Of a stretch of 64,000 nucleotides of DNA, positions 35,146 through 45,365 are shown piece by piece. Numbering within the stretch: the stretch's first letter is position 1; every line of letters starts with the position of its first letter. Origin of the DNA: Brevibacterium sp. S111. GTDB taxonomy: Bacteria > Actinomycetota > Actinomycetes > Actinomycetales > Brevibacteriaceae. Both the position numbers and the translations under genes were made by a program. The DNA lies in contig NZ_RHFH01000001.1 of NCBI RefSeq assembly GCF_004745075.1, positions 62,001 to 126,000 of the forward strand. Reading direction: 5' to 3'. A model generated the notes under the pieces. The model ran no database searches and was not told the origin of the DNA. It saw only the letters and a list, made by a program, of their open reading frames with translations.

Positions 35146-36240
35146 TCAGGAGCTGCGTGCGACGACGGAGTCGGCGAAGGCGAACAGCGCTTCCTTCACC
35201 CGCCCGGCGGGCAGCGCGGCCAGTGCCTCCTTGGCGTCATCGGCCCACCGCACGGCCTCGGTGCGTGCTCGCTCGGTCACGGGATGAGCGGCCAGGGCCG
35301 CGCGAGCGGACTCCAGAGCCGCATCGGAAGTGAGGTCGGCGTCGAGGAGTCGGACCACCTCGGTCGCGGAGTCATCGCCGGCGGCGGCAGCGGCACGCAC
35401 GTAGAGGACGGGCAGGGTGGGGACGCGTTCGCGCAGGTCCGTGCCCGGGGTCTTTCCCGATTCCGAGGATGTCGTGGTCAGGTCGATGATGTCATCGGCG
35501 AGCTGGAAGGCCACGCCGACGCGTTCGCCGAAGATCCTGACGGGTTCGGCGAGTGCCTGATCGGCGCCGGAGAACATGACACCGAACCGCGCCGAGGTGG
35601 CGATGAGCGATCCGGTCTTATCGGCGAGCACCTGGATGTAGTGCTCGATCTCGTCGGCGTCTTCGGGCGGTCCGGCGAATTCGTTGAGCTGGCCGAGGAC
35701 GAGACGTTCGAAGGTCTCGGCCTGGATGCGCACGGCCTCGGGACCGAGCTTCGCGGTGACCCCCGAGGCCTTGGAGAAGAGCAGATCGCCGGTGAGGATC
35801 GCCACCGAATTGCCCCACACCTCATGAGCGGCCTTCGCACCGCGGCGCACGGGAGCATCGTCCATGACGTCATCGTGGTAGAGCGAGGCGAGGTGAATGA
35901 GTTCGACGGCCACGGCCGCATCGATGATGTCCTCGTTCTCGGCGTCGCCGAGGCGGGCGGTGAGCAGGACGAGGTTCGGGCGCGCCCGCTTGCCGCCGGC
36001 GGCCAACAGGTGCTTCGAGGTCTCGTCGGGGAGCCTGCGGGTCTGTTCGGTCACCTCGTAGAGTTTGGCCTCCACGGTTTCCAACTGAGTCGAGATCTCC
36101 GCCGCGAGCTGGGCGTCGTCACCGGTGAAGGTGGCCGGAGAGGCTAGGTGGCTCATGTCCTCGTCATTCGTCGTAGTCGGTGTCGGCATGCCGTTGTCCT
36201 TGCCCTTGCGCTCAGAGTCTTCGCCCATGTGCTCAGACAT
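35146..36240 (-). CDS. Polyprenyl diphosphate synthase (menaquinone side chain)
   Basis: Up to 364 residues. It is a trans-isoprenyl diphosphate synthase with GGKRARPNLVLL, the first Asp-rich motif LYHDDVMDD and the second, LADDIIDL. It most likely makes the octa- or nonaprenyl chain for menaquinone, because it follows menJ-like and menG genes. The first ATG (36240) overlaps the end of the menJ-like gene by 8 bp; a later ATG (MPTPTTT, about 17 codons in) has AAGGA upstream and may be used instead. Confidence 0.9.
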   Translation of the reverse strand: MSEHMGEDSERKGKDNGMPTPTTTNDEDMSHLASPATFTGDDAQLAAEISTQLETVEAKLYEVTEQTRRLPDETSKHLLAAGGKRARPNLVLLTARLGDAENEDIIDAAVAVELIHLASLYHDDVMDDAPVRRGAKAAHEVWGNSVAILTGDLLFSKASGVTAKLGPEAVRIQAETFERLVLGQLNEFAGPPEDADEIEHYIQVLADKTGSLIATSARFGVMFSGADQALAEPVRIFGERVGVAFQLADDIIDLTTTSSESGKTPGTDLRERVPTLPVLYVRAAAAAGDDSATEVVRLLDADLTSDAALESARAALAAHPVTERARTEAVRWADDAKEALAALPAGRVKEALFAFADSVVARSS

Positions 36241-37534
36241 TGCTGGTGGCCGGGACGATTCGGGCCAGGGCGGAGATCACCCTGTCGATGAGATCGGCCT
36301 CGGAGACCTTCGGGTCGCGGTAGAGGTTCGCCAACAATTTGACGACGAACTCCATCACAACGTCAACACCCATACCGTACTTGATTCCGAACTGCATGAG
36401 CGCAGGGTGGCCGATGATCGCGGCGAAAACACGGCCGAGAGTGAAGTAACCGCCCAAGGAGTCTCCGAGCAGTGCCGGGTATTCCTCGAGTCGGCGGCGC
36501 ATCACGGCCTGCGGGTAACGGGAGTACGTGGAGATCACCTCGGCGGCGATGCGCGCCGATTCCAAGGCATAGTCGATGCCTTCGCCGTTGAACGGGTTGA
36601 CCATACCGCCGGAGTCGCCGACGAGCAGCAGACCGCGGTGGAAGTGCGGAGTGCGGTTGAACGCCATGGGCAGGGCGGCGGATTTGATCGGACCCAGCGA
36701 GGTCGATTCGTCGATGCCCCACTCGTGGCCCATGTCGGCGATCCACTGCCCCATCACCTTGCGCAGGTCGACGGATCTGAATTGCGGGGAGGAGTCGAGG
36801 AGGCCGGCACCGATGTTCACCGTGCCGTCGCCGAGGGGGAAGATCCACCCGTATCCGGGCAGGGTCTCCGCCTCTCCGGCCTGGTTCGTCGACCGCATCT
36901 CGACCCAGGATTCGATGTAGTCATCGGCGTGCCGAGGCGTCGTGTGATAGGCACGGGCGGCGATTCCCATCGGCCGGTCGTCGCGCTTCTCCAACCCCAT
37001 CGACACGGCCAGACGGGAGGACACGCCGTCGGCGGCGATGACGATGGGGGCCCGGAAGTGGGCTTCGGGTCCGACGCGGCGGCCTCGGTGGTCGGTGCCG
37101 GAGGCATGCACGCCCCTGATCCACCCGTCGTCGCCGATGTCCGGGGACATGGCCCGCACCTGTTCGAAGAGTCGGGCTCCGCTGCGCTGAGCATGCCGGG
37201 CGAAGGCCTCGTCCATGCTCATGCGCGGGCGGGTGAGCCCGTAGTTCGGGGTGCCGTCGATGTCCGGCCAGTCGAGTTCGAGGCGGTGCCCGCCGCCGAT
37301 GAGGCGCAGCCCCTTGTTCGGATGCCAGCCGTCGGAGGCCGGCAGATCCATGCCGAGGAATCCGGCTTCCTTGACCGCACGCGGGGTCAGGGCATCGCCG
37401 CAGATCTTGTCGCGCGGGAAACCTGACTTCTCGAGGATGATGACCTCGTGGCCGGCCTGGGCGAGGTAGGCGCCGATCGCCGATCCGGCGGGGCCGGCTC
37501 CGACGACGACGACCTCGGCATCGAACTCATTCAT
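36233..37534 (-). CDS. Geranylgeranyl-reductase family flavoprotein, MenJ-like
   Basis: 433 residues. An N-terminal FAD fold VVVVGAGPAGSAIGAYLAQAG is followed by FPRDKICGDALTPRAV, then VIAADGVSSRLAVSMG and LLVGDSGGMVNPFNGEGIDYAL, the marks of geranylgeranyl reductases. In mycobacteria MenJ partly saturates the menaquinone side chain, and the position between menG and the prenyl synthase fits that. Start is ATG at 37534, two bases from the menG stop; longer in-frame sequence upstream is antisense-like and Arg-rich. Confidence 0.88.
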   Translation of the reverse strand: MNEFDAEVVVVGAGPAGSAIGAYLAQAGHEVIILEKSGFPRDKICGDALTPRAVKEAGFLGMDLPASDGWHPNKGLRLIGGGHRLELDWPDIDGTPNYGLTRPRMSMDEAFARHAQRSGARLFEQVRAMSPDIGDDGWIRGVHASGTDHRGRRVGPEAHFRAPIVIAADGVSSRLAVSMGLEKRDDRPMGIAARAYHTTPRHADDYIESWVEMRSTNQAGEAETLPGYGWIFPLGDGTVNIGAGLLDSSPQFRSVDLRKVMGQWIADMGHEWGIDESTSLGPIKSAALPMAFNRTPHFHRGLLLVGDSGGMVNPFNGEGIDYALESARIAAEVISTYSRYPQAVMRRRLEEYPALLGDSLGGYFTLGRVFAAIIGHPALMQFGIKYGMGVDVVMEFVVKLLANLYRDPKVSEADLIDRVISALARIVPATSNV

Positions 37535-37536
37535 CG

Positions 37537-38316
37537 TCAAGGCGTGTGCGTCTCCGCTTCGCCACCGTGCTCCGCCCGGTCGGTCGGCTCCGACGCCCCG
37601 GCATTCGCTGCCGGCTCGGCGGGTTTGAGGGCGTGGTGGACAGCGACGATTCCGCCGGTGAGGTTGCGGTACTTCACCTGGTCGAAGCCGGCATCGAGGA
37701 TCTGGTGGGCGAAAGCGTCCTGGTTCGGCCAGGCGCGGATCGATTCGGCCAGGTAGACGTAGGCCTCGGGGTTCGAGGACACGGCCCGGGCGATGGCCGG
37801 CAGCGCCTTCATCAGGTACTCCTTGTACACGAGGCTGAAGGCGTCGAGCGTCGGGGTGGAGAATTCGCAGATGACGAGACGGCCGCCGGGCTTGAGCACC
37901 CTCAGCATCTCGGCCAGTGCCGTGTCGACGTCGTTGACGTTGCGGATGCCGAAGGAGATCGTGACGACGTCGAAGCTGGCATCGGCGAAGGGCAGATCCA
38001 TCGCGTCGGCGTAGATGAAGTCGATCTTCGGGTGCCGTCGGCGCCCCTCGGCGAGCATCCCGGTGGAGATGTCCCCGGCGACCACCTCGGCGCCGTGGTG
38101 AGTGAACGTCATCGACGAAGTGCCGGTTCCCGCCGCCAGATCGAGCACACGTTCGCCGGGCCCTGCGGCCACGGAATGGGCGACGGTGCGACGCCATGCA
38201 CGGGCGAGCCCGAAGGTGAGGACATCGTTCGTGAGGTCGTAACGGGAGGCGACATCATCGAACATCGACGCGACGTCAGCGGGCTGCTTGTCCAGCTTGG
38301 CACGATTCATGACCAT
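37537..38316 (-). CDS. menG: Demethylmenaquinone methyltransferase
   Basis: 259 residues of the UbiE/MenG family. It adds the final methyl group to demethylmenaquinone using S-adenosylmethionine. The motifs [34 protein letters not shown] and [24 protein letters not shown] are clear. The C-terminal 30 residues are a low-complexity acidic tail. Start at 38316 (MVMNRA), or two codons later. First gene of the menG-menJ-prenyl synthase unit, divergent from menF. Confidence 0.95.
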   Translation of the reverse strand: MVMNRAKLDKQPADVASMFDDVASRYDLTNDVLTFGLARAWRRTVAHSVAAGPGERVLDLAAGTGTSSMTFTHHGAEVVAGDISTGMLAEGRRRHPKIDFIYADAMDLPFADASFDVVTISFGIRNVNDVDTALAEMLRVLKPGGRLVICEFSTPTLDAFSLVYKEYLMKALPAIARAVSSNPEAYVYLAESIRAWPNQDAFAHQILDAGFDQVKYRNLTGGIVAVHHALKPAEPAANAGASEPTDRAEHGGEAETHTP

Positions 38317-38469
38317 ATTGTCTCAACACCTGCGGCGGGAGGGCGAATCCGCACGACCGCGGACATGCGGCAGACGGTGTGGACATGGCCACACTTCCTG
38401 CCCCGAGTGCTCACCGCGACTCCAGCGGGGAGGCCGCGAGCCCGCATCCTCGTCTAGACTCGAGGCGAC

Positions 38470-39834
38470 ATGACTACGACTCTAGGCACCTCCGACATCC
38501 TGGCCGCCGCCCCGCGCCTGAACGTGCGCTCCCGCTTCGTCGATGACGTCGATCCCGGGCCCGGCTTCCCCTTCGAATCCGGCCTGCCGACCACCGTCGA
38601 GCAGACACTCGAGCTGCTGCCCACCTCCGGGTTCTCCTGCTGGGTGCGTGACACCTCCGGGCTCATCGGCTTCGGCCGAGTGCTGCGCATCCGCGCCAGC
38701 GGCCCTGAACGCTTCGCCGAACTGTCCCAGGCCTGGAAGGCCATCACCGAGGCGGCCACCGTCGAAGATGAGGTCGACCTCCTCGGATCCGGGCTGATGT
38801 GCTTCGCCACGGTCGCCTATTCGGGCGAATCCACGGTCGATTCGATCATCCACGTCCCCGAATTCGTCCTTGGTCGCCGCGGCGGCCGCGTGTGGCTGAC
38901 CTCGATCACCACCGCCGCAGAACCTCCCCTGCCCCCGCTGCTGCGTCCCGAACCGCTGCGACGGGTGGAATCGGCCCATGCCGAACCCGGTGACCTCGAC
39001 CCGACGCGGTGGTCGCAGCTCGTCGCGCAGGTCGCGGACATGCTCACTCCCGTCGAGACCTCCGACGAAGTCGACGCGTTCTCCGACGATCCCTCGCTGC
39101 GCAAGATCGTCCTGGCCCGCGACGAAGTCGTGACCACCGAGGGCGACATCGACGTCCGATCGGTGCTCGGTGCGCTCAACCGCAGCTACCCGAGCTGCTG
39201 GACCTTCGATGTCGCGGGTCTCATCGGATCGACCCCGGAGCTGCTCATCGGGGTGGAGAACAATCGGGTGACCTCCCGCGTCCTCGCCGGCACCTACCGG
39301 GTCGAGGCCGACCCGATGGACGAGCTGCCGGCGGCGAGAAAGCTGCTGAGCGCACACAAGGACAGCACCGAGCACGCCTTCGCCATCGCCTCCCTGCAGC
39401 GCAGCCTGGGATCGGTCGCCGAGGATGTCACCGTCGATGAGCGCCCGCACCTGCTGCCTTTGGCCAATGTCATCCATTCGGCCTCGGACGCGCAGGCGAC
39501 GCTGGCCGCCGACTCCGGTCTCAACGCCCTCGACGTCGCCGCGGCCGTCCACCCGACCGCGGCCGTCGGCGGGTATCCGCAGGCGAGCGCTGTGGCCCAC
39601 GTCGATGAGCTCGAACCCCTCGACCGGGGCCGGTACTCGGGTCCTGTCGGGTGGATGGACGGGCGCGGCAACGGGCAGTTCGGCATCGCCCTGCGCTGCG
39701 GCCAGCTCGAGGAGCGCAATCGGATCCGCTTGTACGCCGGGGCCGGGATCATGCCCGATTCGGATCCCGACACCGAGGTGGCCGAGACGAATGCGAAGCT
39801 CAAACCGATGCGCAGGGCGCTCGGTCTGAGTTGA
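38470..39834 (+). CDS. menF: Isochorismate synthase
   Basis: 454 residues of the chorismate-binding family. It converts chorismate to isochorismate, the first step of menaquinone synthesis. The C-terminal catalytic part shows RKIVLARDEVV, GSTPELLIG, SAHKDSTEHAFAI, HPTAAVGGYP, DRGRYSGPVGWMD and AGAGIMPDSDPDTEVAET. An EntC role for siderophores is possible, but the menD and menG neighbours favour menaquinone. Divergent from menG and convergent with menD. Confidence 0.92.
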   Translation: MTTTLGTSDILAAAPRLNVRSRFVDDVDPGPGFPFESGLPTTVEQTLELLPTSGFSCWVRDTSGLIGFGRVLRIRASGPERFAELSQAWKAITEAATVEDEVDLLGSGLMCFATVAYSGESTVDSIIHVPEFVLGRRGGRVWLTSITTAAEPPLPPLLRPEPLRRVESAHAEPGDLDPTRWSQLVAQVADMLTPVETSDEVDAFSDDPSLRKIVLARDEVVTTEGDIDVRSVLGALNRSYPSCWTFDVAGLIGSTPELLIGVENNRVTSRVLAGTYRVEADPMDELPAARKLLSAHKDSTEHAFAIASLQRSLGSVAEDVTVDERPHLLPLANVIHSASDAQATLAADSGLNALDVAAAVHPTAAVGGYPQASAVAHVDELEPLDRGRYSGPVGWMDGRGNGQFGIALRCGQLEERNRIRLYAGAGIMPDSDPDTEVAETNAKLKPMRRALGLS

Positions 39835-39913
39835 GACGCGAGCCGGGCTGACGATCCGGTCAGGCTGCCGGCCCGGTCGGACGGATGATCCGATCGGGAG
39901 GACTCGTGTGACG

Positions 39914-41629
39914 TCAGCCGAGAGGTGTCACTTCGACGATCCGCCGCCCGGTCGTGGAATCCTCGGCTGCCAGTGCAGCGCTCAGGCCCGGAGCGTCGCT
40001 CACCTGCGCGTAGTCCCAGCCGTAGGCGGCTGCCAGTTCGGCGAATCCGCGACCGTGCGGGACGGTGAAGTATCGCTCGAGGTGGGCCTCGAGGTGGGGC
40101 TGTGAGTGTTCGAGTCCGGAGAAGATCGCGCCCCCATCGTCGTTGAGCACGACGATCGTCACGTCACCGGCTGCCTCAGCGGTCGGAGTGAGCAGTCCGC
40201 CGACGTCGTGGAGCATCGCGATATCGCCGATGAGGAGGACGACCGGTTCCCCCAGCCCGAGAGACAGACCGGTTGCGGTCGACACGAGCCCGTCGATGCC
40301 GGCCAGACCGCGAGAGGCGTGGATGCGGGCCCGGATGGTCTCGGCGTCGCTGAGGTAGCGCACCGAGTTCGAGCTCGCCACGAACAGCGTGATCTCCTGC
40401 TCGGCGAGGTGTTCGGTGATCCTCCGCGCCGTCGTCTGGAACCTCTCCGCCGAGGGCAGGCTCACAGGTGAGGATGCGCCCGCCTCTTCAGCCCGTTCGG
40501 CCCGGACGTCCGCCACGATCGAGGCCCCCGTCTCGACCCAGTTCCGCACCCAGGCGGGTCCCGATGAGGCGTCGGCTTCTGCCGACCCCGAGTCGATTGC
40601 CTCGCCTGTGACGGCTGCCTCGTCGAACACGGTGATTCCGACCGTGTCGATGTCATCGGGCACATGCTGCACGTGCACGGAATCGTCGGCCAGCAGTGCG
40701 GCGACGGGCCTCGTCAGCGTCGGTTTGCCGTGGACGATGACGGTGCGGATCGCGTCCCGCAGCTCGATGTGTTCGCCGAGCACACGCGCATGGGCGGGCA
40801 CGAATGTCGAGGTCGCCTGGGTGGACCGCGACAGCGGACTCGAGGGTTCGGCGAGCACCGGCAGATGGTGGTCGGCGGCGAGCGCTCGCACGGTCTCGGC
40901 CGAGTGTCCGCCGGCGTCCCCGGCAACGATGACCGTTCCATCGGTGACGGTGACGTGCACCTCCGAACACAGGGGCTCACGCGCTCGCATCGGTCCGGCC
41001 CGCAGGGTGCCGATCTCTTCGGCCCACGCCTTCAGCTCGTCGACGGTGGGCACGAGCGGGGTGTCGAACTGCACGTTGAACTGGACCGGACCGGCCGCCT
41101 CGGTGCCGGTTCCACCGGTCGTGCCCGCGGTCGCGGACACTGCCTCGATCACGGCGCGCTCGATCACGTCCGAACTCTCACCCGCGGGAATGTCGAAGCG
41201 GGCGCGGACATCGCTGAGGACCTGGGACTGGTCGTCGATGGTCTGGTTCGCGCCGGTGGCGCGCAGTCGGGCGGGCCGGTCGGCGGTCAGGGCCAGCAGC
41301 GGCAGGTGTCCGTAGGAGGCTTCGAGAACGGCCGGGTGGAGGTTGGCCACGGCCGAGCCGGAGGTCGTCACGATCGCCACGGCCGCTTCCCCGCCCCGCA
41401 CGCGCAGACCGCGCGCAAGACCGAGGGCGAGGAACCCGGCGTCACGCTCATCGATGCGCACGTGCGTGCGGATGAGCCCCGCCTCGTTCAGCGGTGCCAG
41501 GGCGTAGACCAAGGGGGCCGACCGGGACCCGGGGGCGATGACCACGTCCGTGACCCGCGATCGGATCAGGCTCCGGGCTATCTGCTGCGCCGCCGCGCTC
41601 GAATTCGACATCACCTGATATTCAACCAC
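39914..41629 (-). CDS. menD: SEPHCHC synthase (thiamine-diphosphate enzyme)
   Basis: About 571 residues. It condenses isochorismate with the 2-oxoglutarate-derived succinyl semialdehyde carbanion. The N-terminal VTDVVIAPGSRSAPL and ATGANQTIDDQ motifs and the ThDP/Mg motif GDIAMLHDVGGLL...VVLNDDGGAIF are present. The start is uncertain: GTG at 41629 has AGGTGGG just before it, while ATG at 41611 (MSNSSAAAQ) gives the more usual N-terminus. Divergent from the esterase gene, 41 bp apart. Confidence 0.95.
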   Translation of the reverse strand: MVEYQVMSNSSAAAQQIARSLIRSRVTDVVIAPGSRSAPLVYALAPLNEAGLIRTHVRIDERDAGFLALGLARGLRVRGGEAAVAIVTTSGSAVANLHPAVLEASYGHLPLLALTADRPARLRATGANQTIDDQSQVLSDVRARFDIPAGESSDVIERAVIEAVSATAGTTGGTGTEAAGPVQFNVQFDTPLVPTVDELKAWAEEIGTLRAGPMRAREPLCSEVHVTVTDGTVIVAGDAGGHSAETVRALAADHHLPVLAEPSSPLSRSTQATSTFVPAHARVLGEHIELRDAIRTVIVHGKPTLTRPVAALLADDSVHVQHVPDDIDTVGITVFDEAAVTGEAIDSGSAEADASSGPAWVRNWVETGASIVADVRAERAEEAGASSPVSLPSAERFQTTARRITEHLAEQEITLFVASSNSVRYLSDAETIRARIHASRGLAGIDGLVSTATGLSLGLGEPVVLLIGDIAMLHDVGGLLTPTAEAAGDVTIVVLNDDGGAIFSGLEHSQPHLEAHLERYFTVPHGRGFAELAAAYGWDYAQVSDAPGLSAALAAEDSTTGRRIVEVTPLG

Positions 41630-41670
41630 TTACCCACCTGCGGTTCATCTCCACCCTCTAGCCTCGACGC

Positions 41671-43266
41671 ATGCGCCGCTCGTTGATCATCGCGATGGGA
41701 GCTCGTGCCATCCGCACCCTGACCGCGGCTCGCTCCCAACGCGGACTGTACCCCGCCCTCGACCAGAACAGCTCCTTCCTCGGACCCGAACCCCGCGGCA
41801 AGGACGCACGGACCTGGCACATCCGAGACAAGCGGAAACTCTCTCCGAGGCTGCGCGAATTCTTCCTCTACTCCCCCGCTCTCGGCCGGACCGTCGGGGT
41901 GCGGGTGCTGCTGCCGGGCATTCCCGCCGAGGTCAGCCCCGTCATCCACCTCTTCCACGGCGGTGGCGACGATTTCCGGTCGTGGACGGATCTCGGGTCC
42001 GCCGAAGAGCTCACTCTCGATTCCCCCTCCCTCATCGTCATGCCCGACGGCGGCGCCGGGACGTACTCGCGGCTGGCTGTCGGCAGCGAAGTCCACGATT
42101 GGCCCCGATTCCACACCGAGGAGATCCCCGAGTTCCTCATGGCGAACTTCTCCGTGGACTTCGCCCCGGAGAACCAACGACTGGCCGGACTGTCGATGGG
42201 CGGGTACGGAGCGATGAAATACGCGGCCTGGCATCCCGACCGATACGGGGCGGCAGCCGCGTTCTCCTCCCCCTTGGACCCGCTGTCGACCGTACCGGCC
42301 TTCGACATCATCGCAATGCGTGAAGGTGCTCGGTCGATGACGCTCTTCGGTGATCCGGTCGCCGATCGCGGCGAATGGCTGGCGAACTCCCCGTATGCCT
42401 TGGCCGAGAACCTCGCCGGCCTCGACCTGTGGTTCAGCGCCGGATCCGGCAGCCTCGAGGGCACGAACGATCGGGACCTGGTGGAGAAGATGATCAACGC
42501 TCAGGGCGAGCGCTTCGCCGCCCGACTCAGCGCACTCGGCATCCGTCATTCCTGGTTCCCCCGCACCAGCGGGCTGCACAACTGGACCAGTTGGGAACGC
42601 GAGCTCGGTGCGTGGCTGAAGACGCTTGCCAGACGGCGGAACTACTCGAGCTCGAACCGAGGCCTCACCGATCGCGTGGCCGATGGCGGCCGATTCACCT
42701 ATCTCACCGGGCACGCCCTCTTCGACATTCACGGGTGGCGCGTCGAGATCTCCCGGCGTCGGCCACAGATCGTACGCTTCGACGGCGTCAGCGCCGCGGG
42801 TTTCTCCCTGACCGGCACCGGCAGCTTCCGTGTCCGAACGCCCGGGCTCTTCGATCCCGGCCGTCGTTATGACATCAGCGTGTCCGGTCCCGGCGGAAGC
42901 AATGCCTACCAGCAGAAGGCGGACAAGAAGGGGCGGCTGACGTTCACCGGTCGGCTGGCCGCGGCCATGCACGACCCGATCATCCCCGGCAAGCGGACCG
43001 CACACTTCACCGCGCTGGGACAGGACGAGGTGACCGCGGTGCGGATCACCTCGGCGCTGGCCGACGCGGCAGCCGACGACAGAAATGCCGCGAGCGGCGA
43101 CGAACGAACCGTGACCGACGATCGACACCCCACGGCCGATGTGGGCCACGACCAGGTCAGTGGTGATGTTCCAGATCCGACACAGACAGCAGCCTCAGCT
43201 GAGACCGTCGGCGACTATATTGGGAACGGTCATGAATCAACGACTGCTGACTCCTCTGAACGCTGA
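41671..43266 (+). CDS. Esterase D/antigen-85-like alpha/beta hydrolase with long C-terminal region
   Basis: 531 residues. The hydrolase domain (about 70-320) has the oxyanion segment HLFHGGGDDF and the nucleophile elbow GLSMGG (Ser175), with a late His in SGLHNWTSW. It resembles the esterase/mycolyltransferase superfamily. A second region (about 340-470) is beta-rich, and the last 60 residues are Asp/Thr-rich and low in complexity. A weak N-terminal hydrophobic stretch does not look like a full signal peptide. Position beside menD raises, without proving, a link to menaquinone. Confidence 0.75.
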   Translation: MRRSLIIAMGARAIRTLTAARSQRGLYPALDQNSSFLGPEPRGKDARTWHIRDKRKLSPRLREFFLYSPALGRTVGVRVLLPGIPAEVSPVIHLFHGGGDDFRSWTDLGSAEELTLDSPSLIVMPDGGAGTYSRLAVGSEVHDWPRFHTEEIPEFLMANFSVDFAPENQRLAGLSMGGYGAMKYAAWHPDRYGAAAAFSSPLDPLSTVPAFDIIAMREGARSMTLFGDPVADRGEWLANSPYALAENLAGLDLWFSAGSGSLEGTNDRDLVEKMINAQGERFAARLSALGIRHSWFPRTSGLHNWTSWERELGAWLKTLARRRNYSSSNRGLTDRVADGGRFTYLTGHALFDIHGWRVEISRRRPQIVRFDGVSAAGFSLTGTGSFRVRTPGLFDPGRRYDISVSGPGGSNAYQQKADKKGRLTFTGRLAAAMHDPIIPGKRTAHFTALGQDEVTAVRITSALADAAADDRNAASGDERTVTDDRHPTADVGHDQVSGDVPDPTQTAASAETVGDYIGNGHESTTADSSER

Positions 43267-43298
43267 TCTTCACTGAACGCTGACTCGAGAGGCCCAAC

Positions 43299-44006
43299 AT
43301 GAAACGCATACTCCCAGCCATCGCTCTCATCGCTGGACTGTCCCTGACCGGATGCACGGGCGGTGACCAGAGTGCAGACAAGCCCGACGGCAGCGGAGAC
43401 TCCTCGCCGACCGCCGAGCAGACGCCGGAGGCGAAGAAGCTCGATGAGGCGCAGCTGAAGGACATCCTCGAGTCCACCTCTGCCGAGGGCCAGTCGTTCA
43501 AGGTCGTCGAGGGGGCCGGCCAGGCCAACAGTGAGTCGGTGAAGGCCATCGAGGGCTCGGAGTTCGAACCGGCCAAGTGCAAGAACATCACTCTCGACAT
43601 CCTCAACGCGAACCTTGCCTCGGACGGCACCACAGTGGCCGCCACCTCCACCGACAATGTCCTGTCCGCAGGCATCACGAGCTTCGACGATCCTGAGGGT
43701 CCGCAGACCCAGCTCGATGGGCCGTCGAAGATCGCCGAAGAGTGCAGCGATGTCAAGCTCAAGACCGCGGGCCTGGAGATGACGATGAACTATCAGACCT
43801 TCGATCCAGAGGTCGCCGGGGCCGATGCGACCGCCGGAGTCGTCGCCTCCTTCGATGCCGCCGGGCAGACCGCGATGGAGATGAGGATGGTCTACGCTCA
43901 GGTCGACAACAATCTTGTCTCCGTGTCCAATGTCGCCGATGTCGAAGAGGCGACGGTGACCAAGACCGCCGACGCCTTCGTCGAGGCCGTGAAGAACGCC
44001 GGCTGA
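43299..44006 (+). CDS. Lipoprotein of unknown function
   Basis: 235 residues. The signal peptide MKRILPAIALIAGLSLTGC ends in a clear lipobox with the lipidated Cys at 19. A Ser/Pro/Glu linker and a soluble domain of about 180 residues with two Cys (AKCKNITL and EECSDVKL) follow, in the style of actinobacterial DUF5642/LpqN-like lipoproteins. Immediately upstream TGAACGCTGA is repeated at 43257-43266 and 43274-43283. Function unknown. Confidence 0.8.
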   Translation: MKRILPAIALIAGLSLTGCTGGDQSADKPDGSGDSSPTAEQTPEAKKLDEAQLKDILESTSAEGQSFKVVEGAGQANSESVKAIEGSEFEPAKCKNITLDILNANLASDGTTVAATSTDNVLSAGITSFDDPEGPQTQLDGPSKIAEECSDVKLKTAGLEMTMNYQTFDPEVAGADATAGVVASFDAAGQTAMEMRMVYAQVDNNLVSVSNVADVEEATVTKTADAFVEAVKNAG

Positions 44007-44081
44007 GCTCGCCCACTCAACACAGGTCCGGGCCGTCGGTGGCCCCGCAGTCCGTGGCCCAGACATGGGCCGGCCGGGGGT

Positions 44082-45218
44082 CTAGACCTCTGCTGTCCCT
44101 CCGCGGCGCAGGAACGTCCAGCATTGTTGAAGTCGCCGCGTCCACCAGTCGAATCGCCCCGGATCCACCGCCAGCTGCTGCAGACGGTCAGGATCCGGGG
44201 TGATTCGCGCTGCGGGGATGCTCCCGTCGACCGGGGTCAGGCTCGCTGATTCGGACACGACATCGGCGGTGAAGAGACGCCCGGTGCCCAGACCGCAGGC
44301 TACCGACTCGCCGAGGATGTCCCGACTGGCCCGAGTGCGCGGCAGCCGGGCGGCGAGTTCGGCCCCCGCAGCCAGCCCGACGGAGGATTCGAGCGCTGAG
44401 GACACGACCGTGGGCAAGCCCGAGGCGGCAATGACGGACAGAGCCTGCCCGATCCCGCCCAACGGTTGGACCTTGACGATGATGACCTCGGCGGCACCGA
44501 GTTCGGCCACACGCAGCGGATCCTCGGCCTTGCGGATCGACTCGTCGGCGGCGAGAACGATCGGAATGTCCCGTCGGGTGAGTGCTTCGCGCAGCTGCGC
44601 AAGCCCCTCGACCCCTGCCACGGGCTGTTCGAAGTATTGGAGTTCGAAACCGGCGAAGGCCTCGCACGCCTCCAGTGCGTCCGGAAGCGAGTACCCGGCG
44701 TTCGCGTCGAGGCGCAAGGTCGTGTCCGGGAACAGACGCCTCAGCTCCCGCAGCCGTTCGAGATCCTCGTCGAGGGAGTCGATGCCGTGTTCGGCGACCT
44801 TCGCCTTGATCGTGGACACCGTTCCATAGCGGGAGAGAATCGACTCGACCTCGTTTGGAGCGCAGGCGGGCAAGGTCCCATTCACGCTCACCCTCTCAGG
44901 CACGAAACCGCGGGAAGAAGCGGCGGCTGGAGCCGCCTCGGCGAGGGTGGGAACGAACCCTGCGAATTCGAGTCCCGCCCGCAGCCACCGGCTCGCCTCC
45001 GCGGTGCCGTACTCGGTGAACGGGGAGAACTCTGCCCACCCGGCCGGTCCGGCGAAGAGCGCGACCTCGCGTTCGGTGATGCCTCTGAACCGGGTGACCA
45101 TCGGCAGCCGCACCACGTGGAGCCGTTCGAGCATGTCTTCGAACCGTTCAGGCAGATCGAGCGGTGCGGAGGCGGTGGCAGCGGCAGAAGCAGACGAAGT
45201 GTGTGCGATCTCGGGCAT
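44082..45218 (-). CDS. menC: o-Succinylbenzoate synthase
   Basis: 378 residues of the enolase superfamily. It dehydrates SHCHC to o-succinylbenzoate. Visible are the acid/base Lys in STIKAKV, the metal ligands in LRLDANAGY, YFEQPV and ADES, the second Lys in VIIVKVQPLGG and SSALESSVGLAAG near the end. The C-terminal extension of about 50 residues is longer than usual. Start 45218 is an ATG; the first 20 residues are Ala/Ser-rich and may be dispensable. Confidence 0.93.
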   Translation of the reverse strand: MPEIAHTSSASAAATASAPLDLPERFEDMLERLHVVRLPMVTRFRGITEREVALFAGPAGWAEFSPFTEYGTAEASRWLRAGLEFAGFVPTLAEAAPAAASSRGFVPERVSVNGTLPACAPNEVESILSRYGTVSTIKAKVAEHGIDSLDEDLERLRELRRLFPDTTLRLDANAGYSLPDALEACEAFAGFELQYFEQPVAGVEGLAQLREALTRRDIPIVLAADESIRKAEDPLRVAELGAAEVIIVKVQPLGGIGQALSVIAASGLPTVVSSALESSVGLAAGAELAARLPRTRASRDILGESVACGLGTGRLFTADVVSESASLTPVDGSIPAARITPDPDRLQQLAVDPGRFDWWTRRLQQCWTFLRRGGTAEV

Positions 45219-45365
45219 GGGCTCAGACTATCCCCTGTCGTTGGGGCACGACAGCACGAAGCCGCGTGCTTGGAAAGCGGTGTCTCAGCACAGATCTCGA
45301 CGCGGTGCCCCGCGCACTCTGAGGTCAGCGTGCCCCGAGAACTTCGCGCCCAAAGAGTCGTGAGC

